DNA of 42,949 nucleotides from CAKUIA01 sp044433115 (lineage in GTDB: Bacteria; Verrucomicrobiota; Verrucomicrobiia; Opitutales; Intestinicryptomonadaceae): contig JAWXTY010000016.1 of NCBI GenBank assembly GCA_044433115.1, positions 1 to 42,949 on the forward strand, read 5' to 3'. The notes under the pieces were generated by a model, which made no database searches, was not told the DNA's origin, and worked only from the letters and a program-made list of their open reading frames with translations. Within the stretch, counting starts at the first letter, position 1. The number at the start of each line of letters is the position of its first letter. Shown here piece by piece: positions 8,432 to 15,734 of this stretch. A program made the position numbers and the translations under genes.

Positions 8432-9127
8432 ATGTCAGATAATAAAACAAGATTGATAGGAAGAACTCAACACGTGAATATTCCTTCTAATGATAATAAT
8501 AAAACTATGCCTATATCTTTAGATGGCAAAGGCTTTAATGATAACAATAAGACTGTTCCTGTATCTATAGATGGGCAAGGTCTTGGTGCTAACATACCTT
8601 TTGATTCAGGGAATAATTTTAATGGAACTCCTAATATTGCAGGTACAAGAATTTTGGGAGACATAGCTTATGTAGATCCAAATGAAGCAAAAAATGATGG
8701 AAAGACAAAACTTGTTCGCCCAAGAAGAACTCCTAGTGTAGATATTGAATCAAGTAATTTAGCTAATACTCCAGTTGTTGAAGATGATTATAGTGAAGTT
8801 GTTGGTTGGGTAACTATAGTAAGTGGTTATGGTAGAGGTAGAAGTTTTGAGTTAAAGCACGGCTATAGTTTTGTAGGCAAAGATGCGTCTCAAGAAGTTT
8901 GTTTGAATTTTGGAGATGAGTCTATTTCTAAGGAAAAGCATATTAAGTTTTTGTATGACGATCAAGACAGATGCTTTTATGTAACAGCTGGTGAATCTAG
9001 GAATTTAGGTCGTATAAACGGCAAGCTTTTTGATGGGCTAACTCCTATAAAGAATTATGATAAAATTAAAATAGGTAATACTGAATTATTATTCATAGCT
9101 CTTTGTGGTGAAGAATTTAGTTGGTAA
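8432..9127 (+). CDS. FHA-domain adaptor with a Thr-rich disordered N-terminal tail
   Basis: 231 residues, soluble. Residues 1-125 are low complexity with four related Thr-centred motifs: DNKTRLIGR, NNKTMPISLDG, NNKTVPVSIDG and GKTKLVRPR; the middle two form an internal repeat. The C-terminal half (about 128-231) is an FHA fold recognised from GYSFVGKD, SISKEKHIKF and NGKLF, though the usual GR and SRxH residues are only partly kept. The layout (phospho-acceptor Thr in a flexible tail before an FHA domain) recalls actinobacterial GarA/OdhI, where the phosphorylated tail binds its own FHA domain. That comparison is inference. The gene ends 4 bases before the PP2C start. Confidence 0.75.
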   Translation: MSDNKTRLIGRTQHVNIPSNDNNKTMPISLDGKGFNDNNKTVPVSIDGQGLGANIPFDSGNNFNGTPNIAGTRILGDIAYVDPNEAKNDGKTKLVRPRRTPSVDIESSNLANTPVVEDDYSEVVGWVTIVSGYGRGRSFELKHGYSFVGKDASQEVCLNFGDESISKEKHIKFLYDDQDRCFYVTAGESRNLGRINGKLFDGLTPIKNYDKIKIGNTELLFIALCGEEFSW

Positions 9128-9131
9128 AATT

Positions 9132-9896
9132 ATGTTTTTTGAAAAAAATATAGATTTTGCAAGCGACGAAATTCAAGGCGAAAGGCAAAGGCAAGAAGAT
9201 TTCTGTGCCTTTGCCTTGTTGGACGAAACTAAGTCTTTGTATAAGGGCTTAGTTGCAATCCTTGCAGATGGAATGGGTGGGCATCAAGCAGGCGATGAGG
9301 CAAGTAAAATTGCTGTGAATGCTTCTTGTAACTATTTTTTGCAATCTCAGTTTGATTTAGCAAAGAGCCTAGAATATTCAGTACGTTATGCAAATGAGCA
9401 AATAGGTGCTTTTTCGATAAATAATGCTAAAGATGGTTGTGGATCTACTATTATTTATGCTTATATAAATGAAGATAAAACTTCTTTATATTGGGTGAGT
9501 GTAGGCGATAGTTTGCTCTATTTGTATAGGGCAGGTAAAATACAAAGGCTCAATGCAGACCATTCTTTATACCCAGAGCTGAAGCTTCAACTAGAACAAG
9601 GGCTTATAACAGAACAAGAACTCTTGGAAAATTCGCATATATTGAGGTCTGCACTAGATGGCAATAGGCTTGAATTGATAGATCTAAGTACATCTGGCTA
9701 TGCCCTTGAAAGTGGAGATGTTATAATCTTAGCAAGCGATGGTATTGAAACTATAGAAGAAAACGAGATAGAAGATTTTATACAAGAGAGAGATTTGCTT
9801 TCAGCAAAGGGCATAGCTGATGGCTTGATAAACCTAGTAGAAGAGAAGAAGAAATTTGGACAAGACAATACTAGCGTAATGGTAGTTAAGATATAG
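9132..9896 (+). CDS. PP2C-family Ser/Thr protein phosphatase (soluble)
   Basis: 254 residues from ATG 9132, four bases after the preceding stop; an earlier GTG at 9105 would overlap the FHA gene and add no family sequence. All PPM/PP2C metal-site motifs are present: RQEDF (about 20-24), ADGMGGHQAGDEAS (from about 45), GCGSTIIYA, VGDSLLYL, LNADHSL, LASDGIET and QDNTSVMVV. There is no TM helix. It should dephosphorylate Ser/Thr residues modified by the neighbouring kinases. The next kinase gene begins 3 bases downstream, so kinase and phosphatase are made together. Confidence 0.93.
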   Translation: MFFEKNIDFASDEIQGERQRQEDFCAFALLDETKSLYKGLVAILADGMGGHQAGDEASKIAVNASCNYFLQSQFDLAKSLEYSVRYANEQIGAFSINNAKDGCGSTIIYAYINEDKTSLYWVSVGDSLLYLYRAGKIQRLNADHSLYPELKLQLEQGLITEQELLENSHILRSALDGNRLELIDLSTSGYALESGDVIILASDGIETIEENEIEDFIQERDLLSAKGIADGLINLVEEKKKFGQDNTSVMVVKI

Positions 9897-9899
9897 ATT

Positions 9900-11387
9900 A
9901 TGAAAACACCTCTAGCATTAAATACTATAATAGATAAGCGATACAATGTTCTAAAAGTACTGGGGGCAGGTGGTTTTGGCATTGCATATTTGTGTCAAGA
10001 TTTAAGTTTAAATGTTCAAGTAGTATTAAAAGAATGTTTTCCTGAGCCACAGCAGGTTGGATTGATTAGGCAAGGTAGCGAAATATTTGCTTTGTCGCAG
10101 AAAGATTTAGAGAGTTTTGATTATTTTAAAAATTCTGCGATAAAAGAAGCTAAGCGAATATCTGCAATTAATCACTCTCATATAGTCCAGATAAAAGATT
10201 CTATATTAACAAATGGCACAGTTTATATAGTGATGGATTTTGTTGAGGGAAAAGGCTTAGATGAGATTATTAAAGAAAGGCAATTTAATATTGATTTTGT
10301 TTTTAATTTATTGACTTCTTTGTTGCAGGCTTTAGATGCTTTGCACTCTAAGAATATATTTCATAAAGATTTAAAGCCTGAAAATATTATAATAAGAAAG
10401 AATAATAGCCCTGTAATAATAGACTTTGGGGCAGCTAGGAGTGCAACGGAGCTTAAACAAAGTAAGACTGAGATTTATTCTGATTTCTATTCTGCACCAG
10501 AACTGAGATATGCAGATATGACTGTAGATGGGCGTTGTGATATTTTTTCGTTGGGCGTTATAATACACGAAGTTATTACAGGTAAAGTACCTTCTTTAAA
10601 TGCAAATAACAAAGGCAAAGGCTTATTAAGGGGGAGTGCTTATGAAAAAACTTATAATAAGAACTTTTTGGCATCTATAGATACAGCTAGGTCTGCTAGT
10701 GCTACAGATAGGTTTTCTAGTGCGAGAGCTTGGGTAGATTATCTAAAGAAAGTTAAGGTGGATAGAAATATTAATAATTCTACGCCTGAATATGAAGCTA
10801 GAGCAAAGACTAAAGAGAAGATTGAATTAAAGCAAAGGAACGATGCAGAGCAATCTCAAGAGGACTTTGAGCTTGATGCAGAATTTAGTTTATCTGAAGA
10901 CAATTCTACAAAATTAGCTATCTATGTAGTGCTTTTTATTATAGCTATTATATTTATTTTTACTTTAGATTTCGAAATGAATAATAAGCTGAAAGCTGTA
11001 GCTGTATTTTTTATTGTAGCTGTAGGTATAGTGCCTTTATTTAGGGCTTCAAGAATTAAATCAAAAGAAGCGTTGAGTTTATATTTTGCTCAAGGCACAG
11101 AGGAGTTTGACTTTGATTTGCATTTAGACGCAGAGCCACTTGTATTTGGTAGGGGAGAAAATGCAGATATACAGCTATCTAGTGTAGATAAATATATGTG
11201 TGTATCAAGAGAGCATTTTACTATATATTACAAAGAGGGTGAGATTCTTATAAATAATTTAAAAGGCGAAGAAAACCCAATGCGTATAAATGGGCATATG
11301 GTGGTAGGTGAGCTAAGTATATCTACCGGAGTTGGTAGTATTTTTGAAATAGGGAATTTAACATTTAGATTAAAGGCAAGAGAATAA
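9900..11387 (+). CDS. Membrane Ser/Thr kinase with two TM helices and a C-terminal FHA domain
   Basis: 495 residues. The kinase domain (about 10-290) has GAGGFGIAY, Lys44 (VVLK), HKD 155-157 (Lys replaces the usual Arg, often linked to no need for activation-loop phosphorylation), K159, N162 and DFG 175-177. Two hydrophobic segments (about 339-358 and 364-381) form a short hairpin, placing both kinase and FHA (about 413-490) in the cytoplasm. The FHA has FGRGENADI and SREHF. It is clearly diverged from the other kinases of the locus in sequence and activation segment (SAPELRY instead of APLEQYY), so it may have its own role, perhaps as a scaffold for phosphorylated partners. It sits between PP2C (3 bases) and the next kinase (4 bases). 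Confidence 0.92.
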   Translation: MKTPLALNTIIDKRYNVLKVLGAGGFGIAYLCQDLSLNVQVVLKECFPEPQQVGLIRQGSEIFALSQKDLESFDYFKNSAIKEAKRISAINHSHIVQIKDSILTNGTVYIVMDFVEGKGLDEIIKERQFNIDFVFNLLTSLLQALDALHSKNIFHKDLKPENIIIRKNNSPVIIDFGAARSATELKQSKTEIYSDFYSAPELRYADMTVDGRCDIFSLGVIIHEVITGKVPSLNANNKGKGLLRGSAYEKTYNKNFLASIDTARSASATDRFSSARAWVDYLKKVKVDRNINNSTPEYEARAKTKEKIELKQRNDAEQSQEDFELDAEFSLSEDNSTKLAIYVVLFIIAIIFIFTLDFEMNNKLKAVAVFFIVAVGIVPLFRASRIKSKEALSLYFAQGTEEFDFDLHLDAEPLVFGRGENADIQLSSVDKYMCVSREHFTIYYKEGEILINNLKGEENPMRINGHMVVGELSISTGVGSIFEIGNLTFRLKARE

Positions 11388-11391
11388 GATT

Positions 11392-12978
11392 ATGCAAGAG
11401 TATTCAAGTACATTAAAGGTAGGCACTATACTTGTTGGCAAGTATAGGGTTGATAAGTTGCTTGGCGAAGGTGGCTTTGGGGCTGTTTATAAGGCTTATG
11501 ATATGGGGCTAGATAGGTATGTTGCTTTAAAAGAGTGTTTGCCTTGTGATTTTGCTACTCGTAGTTCAGACAACACAACAGTTAGGGCAAAGACTCAAGC
11601 TAGCGTAGAGGATTTTGAGTGGGCTAAGACTCGTTTTATAGAAGAAGCAAGGACTTTAGCTAAGTTTAAAAGCAATAATTTATTATCTGCAAATAATATA
11701 TTTCAAGCAAATGGCACAGTTTATATGGACTCCGATTTCATTGAAGGGAAAAACGTAGAAGACGCTTTAGCTGGTAATAGGGTATGTGAAGAAGCTGAAG
11801 TTTTGCATATATTTAAGGGCATATTAAATGGCTTAAAAGAAGTGCATAGCGAAGGATTAATGCACAGAGATATAAAACCTGCAAATATCATAATTAGGGT
11901 TTCTGATGTACAGCCAGTGTTGATAGACTTTGGTAGTGCCAGAATGGCAGTAAGCTCTAAGACAAAGCCATTGACTGCGATGGTTACTCAAGGCTATGCA
12001 CCTTTAGAGCAGTATTACGAAGATGGCAACCAAGGAGCGTGGACAGATATATACGCCCTTGCAGGTGTCTGTTATAAGATGATTACAGGCGAAAAACCCC
12101 CAGAGGCAGTAGCAAGGGTGCGTAGAGACAATATAATCAAGCTAGCCGAAAACTACAAAGGCAAATATAGCGATAATTTATTAAACCTTTTAGATCAATG
12201 TTTATTAGTTGAAGAAGAAAAACGTCCACAAAGTGTCGATGAATGTTTTGCTATATTGCGTAAAGTGGCACTTGTTTCTTCTATAGATGAAAATTCTAAG
12301 AAATTAGATCCTAAGGAAGAAAATATTACAGAAGAAATCAAGAAAGATGAAGAACCTAAGAAATTTTTATCTATGAAGAAGCTGAAAAGTATGATCCTTT
12401 TAGGTATACTTGGCTTTTGTTTGTCACTTATTATTTTAATTCCTATTCCTGTTTTTGTAAAATTTACATGGGACGGCATTTTTTCATTGTGTATTTTTTC
12501 CTATCTTGCATGTGTTTTGCCTCAACTAATTGGAGCTATTTTTGTAGATGAAAAATTTAGATATAAATTAAAATTTTTGATCTTCTATATTGCATTGTTT
12601 TTCCTTTCCTATTATGTTTATTATAATTTCATAGCAGACAGAGGTGGGTTTATAGATCTTAGTGAAATAGAGTCTGTTTTCGGGGCATTATTGTATACTT
12701 TTGTTATTGGGATTCTATTTGTGATATGGATGCAAAAAAATTTCTTAGATCCTTTTTCTTATGTTTTTACAGCGATATTTGCCATTTTATTTATGGTTAT
12801 AAGTTTCTTTATTATAGGAGGTGTAGAGATGGATAATGGGTATATACATTTTATATTAATTATTGCATTCTTTGTTTTTCCAACTTTTTCTATATACATA
12901 GGAGAATATGGAGCAAGAAAGCTTGGATTATTTATTCAGAAGATCTTTTTGAAATTAAAAAAAACAATAAAAATTTAA
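11392..12978 (+). CDS. Ser/Thr kinase with a polytopic membrane C-terminal domain
   Basis: 528 residues. The kinase domain (about 14-290) is intact: GEGGFGAVYK, Lys47, HRD 148-150, DFG 169-171 and GYAPLEQYY. After a charged linker, about six hydrophobic segments occupy residues about 335-515. I do not recognise this membrane domain; it differs from the DUF805 tail of the 739 gene. The 5' region and kinase DNA closely match the broken paralogue at 739, including the AATAAGATTATG start context, so this gene is the best reference for the pre-duplication sequence. The membrane part could sense an envelope signal or localise the kinase (inference). Confidence 0.9.
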   Translation: MQEYSSTLKVGTILVGKYRVDKLLGEGGFGAVYKAYDMGLDRYVALKECLPCDFATRSSDNTTVRAKTQASVEDFEWAKTRFIEEARTLAKFKSNNLLSANNIFQANGTVYMDSDFIEGKNVEDALAGNRVCEEAEVLHIFKGILNGLKEVHSEGLMHRDIKPANIIIRVSDVQPVLIDFGSARMAVSSKTKPLTAMVTQGYAPLEQYYEDGNQGAWTDIYALAGVCYKMITGEKPPEAVARVRRDNIIKLAENYKGKYSDNLLNLLDQCLLVEEEKRPQSVDECFAILRKVALVSSIDENSKKLDPKEENITEEIKKDEEPKKFLSMKKLKSMILLGILGFCLSLIILIPIPVFVKFTWDGIFSLCIFSYLACVLPQLIGAIFVDEKFRYKLKFLIFYIALFFLSYYVYYNFIADRGGFIDLSEIESVFGALLYTFVIGILFVIWMQKNFLDPFSYVFTAIFAILFMVISFFIIGGVEMDNGYIHFILIIAFFVFPTFSIYIGEYGARKLGLFIQKIFLKLKKTIKI

Positions 12979-12990
12979 ATAAATAAAAAT

Positions 12991-14229
12991 ATGATTAAAA
13001 AAGAAAATATTGGAAAAAGGGATGTGCAGCAAGATTCACATTTTGGGGCAGAAAAAAATGGCGTGTCTTTCGCTATGGTTGCTGATGGGCTAGGGGGTAT
13101 GCAAGGGGGCGAAATCGCTTCTGGCTGCATTAGAGATTTAGCTAGAAAAATGTTCGCTAGTACTTCTTTGTCGCACAAAAATGCAGAAAAATTCTTATTA
13201 GAGCTAAAGGATAGGTCTCAAGAGGCTATTAGAGAAAAATCTATAGAACTTGGCATAGACGCTCGTTCTACCATTACTGCTGTACTCACTATAGAAACGA
13301 AGGCGTATATATTACACTCTGGCGATAGTAGAATTTATCACTTCAATAAAAATAAATTTAAATATAGAACTAAAGACCACTCGCTCGTCCAAATTCTTGT
13401 AGATAGAGGTAAAGCCAAAGAAGAAGATATGGGTACTCACCCCGACCAAGGTAAGTTGTATAATTGTCTTGGTGGCGAATCTGGACATGATGCAGATTTT
13501 GATGTAGTCGATATTCAAAAAGACGATTGGTTCTTGCTTTGTACTGATGGTTTTTGGGAGCATTTAAGTAGGATAGAGCTTGCGAGCTTATACCCAGAAA
13601 ATGAAAGCCATGCAAGCGATTTACTCTTAGAAGCTGTGAAAAATGGTGGGCAAGAGTGTGATAATGTAACTTTTATTGCCCTATACCCTAAATTTCCACT
13701 TTATATGCAGCTTAAATCTTGGTTTAATGTTAATAATCAAAAAATCTTAATTTCAGTACTATTAACATTAATTCTTGTGCTTTCGCTTATTCTTATGGGG
13801 AAAATCATCAATAACTATATTGACAACACTCAAGAAGATGAAGTTGTTGTCTTAACTTCATCAAGCACACCTTCTCCTACAGCCTTACCAGAGATGCAAT
13901 CTGAGCCTAAAGAGCAAAGCCAAGAAGCTTCGATTAATTCAAATAAAGAAGAGCTAAAGCCTATTCTAAAACCAAAACAATCAAATATCGAAAAAAAATC
14001 TGATAGCCAATTTGTGCCTTCTGAAAAATCAAAAAAACCAGAATACCAAAAACCAAAGCTTAAAGGTTCTATAAAACAAGAGATTAAAGAAGTACAACAA
14101 ACAGAAATAAAAAAGCCAGAAAACACTCCAGCGATGATAATAAATGAAGATGGAAAGTTTGAAGCTATAAATGATAAAATGGAAGATGAACCTTCTCAAA
14201 TTGTTGACGCAAAGAAAGATAAAGAATAG
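12991..14229 (+). CDS. Membrane-anchored PP2C phosphatase with an extracytoplasmic Pro/Lys/Glu-rich tail
   Basis: 412 residues. The PP2C catalytic domain spans about 1-235 with DVQQDSHFG, ADGLGGMQGGEIASG, RSTITAVL, HSGDSRIY, TKDHSLVQIL, CTDGFWEHL and CDNVTFIAL, giving all metal ligands. One TM helix follows at about 251-273 (ISVLLTLILVLSLILMGKII). The last 140 residues are low complexity, rich in Pro, Lys, Glu and Ser (KPKQ, EKSKKPEYQKPK), like the periplasm-spanning linkers of TonB/TolA-type proteins. The catalytic domain should be cytoplasmic. This is the second phosphatase of the locus and probably acts on membrane-bound substrates. The next gene starts 5 bases downstream. Confidence 0.9.
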   Translation: MIKKENIGKRDVQQDSHFGAEKNGVSFAMVADGLGGMQGGEIASGCIRDLARKMFASTSLSHKNAEKFLLELKDRSQEAIREKSIELGIDARSTITAVLTIETKAYILHSGDSRIYHFNKNKFKYRTKDHSLVQILVDRGKAKEEDMGTHPDQGKLYNCLGGESGHDADFDVVDIQKDDWFLLCTDGFWEHLSRIELASLYPENESHASDLLLEAVKNGGQECDNVTFIALYPKFPLYMQLKSWFNVNNQKILISVLLTLILVLSLILMGKIINNYIDNTQEDEVVVLTSSSTPSPTALPEMQSEPKEQSQEASINSNKEELKPILKPKQSNIEKKSDSQFVPSEKSKKPEYQKPKLKGSIKQEIKEVQQTEIKKPENTPAMIINEDGKFEAINDKMEDEPSQIVDAKKDKE

Positions 14230-14234
14230 CTTTT

Positions 14235-14990
14235 ATGGCAAAAAAAAGAGGAGAGATTAGCGTATTTTCGATGTCGGCAATAGATTTGTTTTGTTCGGCA
14301 TTAGGGGCTTTTATGATTATAGCAATAATTGTAATGCCTTCTTATTCTAAAAAAGCACCACCTCAAGAGCTGACACAAGAGCAAGCTGAAGAAATCCAAG
14401 AAAATATACAAGAGCTACAAAAACAGATCGAAAATCTCGAAGTTAAAAACATAAAATCTCAAATGCAAGTTGACAAAAAGAAACTTGAGAATGCTCAAAT
14501 AACAGCCCAAGTCGACGAATTAGACTCTCAGGTCGAAGCAGTTGCTAAAGCTTTAAATGGCACATTTTTAATAGTTGTTGCTTCTTGGGAGACTAAAGGA
14601 TTTTTAGAAAACTCTGATGATATTGATATGTATGTAGTAGACCCCAAAAAGAATAAATATAACTACATAAATAAACGCTACCCTAATATTGATGCAGAAT
14701 TAGCTGAAGATGCAAAAAATGCTATAGGTATAGAAGTTTGGGAAACTTCTAGTGCAATGGCTGGTACTTACGAAGTTTACTTTATCGCCTTTCAAAAAAG
14801 AATATCTCAAGATACTACCGTAAAACTAAGAATTTACACTAAAGATGGAAAGTTGGATTTAGAAGATGCAATAGTAGGAGATAGAAGGTATTCTAATACT
14901 TATTATATAACAATGGACGAATTTGGTAAGGCTTCTGTAGAGGTAAAAAATATTCAAATGCAATTACGTTCAGCAGCTCCAAAATCTTAA
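14235..14990 (+). CDS. ExbD/TolR/MotB-like single-TM protein with coiled coil and periplasmic domain (copy 1)
   Basis: 251 residues. A short basic N-terminus precedes one TM helix (about 10-32, FSMSAIDLFCSALGAFMIIA) bearing Asp17, the position at which ExbD, TolR and MotB carry their proton-binding Asp. A coiled coil (about 40-100) leads to a beta-rich head (about 105-251) with SWE and DDIDMYVVDP, which resembles the WDxxxDIDLxVxDP signature of DUF2135-type domains. There is no OmpA-like peptidoglycan-binding domain. Together with the TolQ-like subunit at 7650 it could form a channel whose output goes to the periplasmic head (inference). It is paralogous to the next gene, one base away. Confidence 0.75.
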   Translation: MAKKRGEISVFSMSAIDLFCSALGAFMIIAIIVMPSYSKKAPPQELTQEQAEEIQENIQELQKQIENLEVKNIKSQMQVDKKKLENAQITAQVDELDSQVEAVAKALNGTFLIVVASWETKGFLENSDDIDMYVVDPKKNKYNYINKRYPNIDAELAEDAKNAIGIEVWETSSAMAGTYEVYFIAFQKRISQDTTVKLRIYTKDGKLDLEDAIVGDRRYSNTYYITMDEFGKASVEVKNIQMQLRSAAPKS

Positions 14991-14991
14991 T

Positions 14992-15729
14992 ATGAAGAAG
15001 AAAAATAAAGAGATTAGCGTATTTTCGATGTCAGCAATAGATTTGTTTTGTTCGGCTCTTGGGGCTTTTATGGTTATAGCTCTAATTGCTATGCCTTATT
15101 ATATGAAACAAAATCAGACAACTCCTTCAACATTGCAAGAAGAATTAGATGCTCTTAAAGAGAAACTTCAGCAAGAGCAAGCCCTAGAAGACTCTTTGGC
15201 ACAAAGTCAAAAAAGTTTAGAGCAATCTATAGTTCAAAAAGAAAAAGAAATCGAAACTAAAGCACGACAACTTGAAGAACTAGAAAAGCAACTCGACGAA
15301 ACTTTTCTAATTGTTCTATGCTCTTGGACTGCCGACGTTGACATAGATTTATATATAGAAGACCCAGAACATAGAGGCTATTCTTTCTTTAAAAAGAGAC
15401 ACGCCAATGCTATCGCTTCTCTTGCAGAAGACTCAACTAAAGCAGGTATAGAAATCTTTGAAACTTCTAAGGCAATTAAAGGCTCTTACGAATTACATTT
15501 AGTTGCTTTTACTCCAAATGCCAATGCCGAAGTGTCTATGCGTGTATATTGCAAAAACGGCAAAATTCCTTTGCAAAGCTTTAAATTTAATGGGCAAAGA
15601 AAGCACTCCTTTACTTATAAAATAGATGTTTTAGAAAAAGGAGACGTAGAAACTTCCATATATGAAAAGCCTCGAAATATTACAAAAGATAGAAATGGGT
15701 ATGTAAATATAACTCCACCTTGGAATTGA
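14992..15729 (+). CDS. ExbD/TolR/MotB-like single-TM protein with coiled coil and periplasmic domain (copy 2)
   Basis: 245 residues, tandem paralogue of the preceding gene. The N-terminal helix is almost identical, EISVFSMSAIDLFCSALGAF with Asp17, at both protein and DNA level. The coiled coil (about 40-95) and the head (about 100-245; SWTADVDIDLYIEDP) have diverged much more. Conservation limited to the membrane helix suggests the two copies share one channel partner and differ in periplasmic contacts, possibly as a heterodimer like TolR/ExbD-type stators (inference). The next gene's ATG is 5 bases downstream. Confidence 0.75.
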   Translation: MKKKNKEISVFSMSAIDLFCSALGAFMVIALIAMPYYMKQNQTTPSTLQEELDALKEKLQQEQALEDSLAQSQKSLEQSIVQKEKEIETKARQLEELEKQLDETFLIVLCSWTADVDIDLYIEDPEHRGYSFFKKRHANAIASLAEDSTKAGIEIFETSKAIKGSYELHLVAFTPNANAEVSMRVYCKNGKIPLQSFKFNGQRKHSFTYKIDVLEKGDVETSIYEKPRNITKDRNGYVNITPPWN

Positions 15730-15734
15730 TAAAA

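Noticed and set aside
13830..14126. 98-codon minus-strand frame
   Set aside because: It is the complement of the low-complexity Lys/Glu/Pro tail of the membrane PP2C; Phe/Ser-rich composition is typical of such shadows.
7650..15729. Zorya defence system
   Set aside because: The channel-like pair recalls ZorA/ZorB, but the 7650 protein lacks a long ZorA tail, the partners lack an OmpA-like domain, and no ZorC/ZorD/ZorE-like gene is present.
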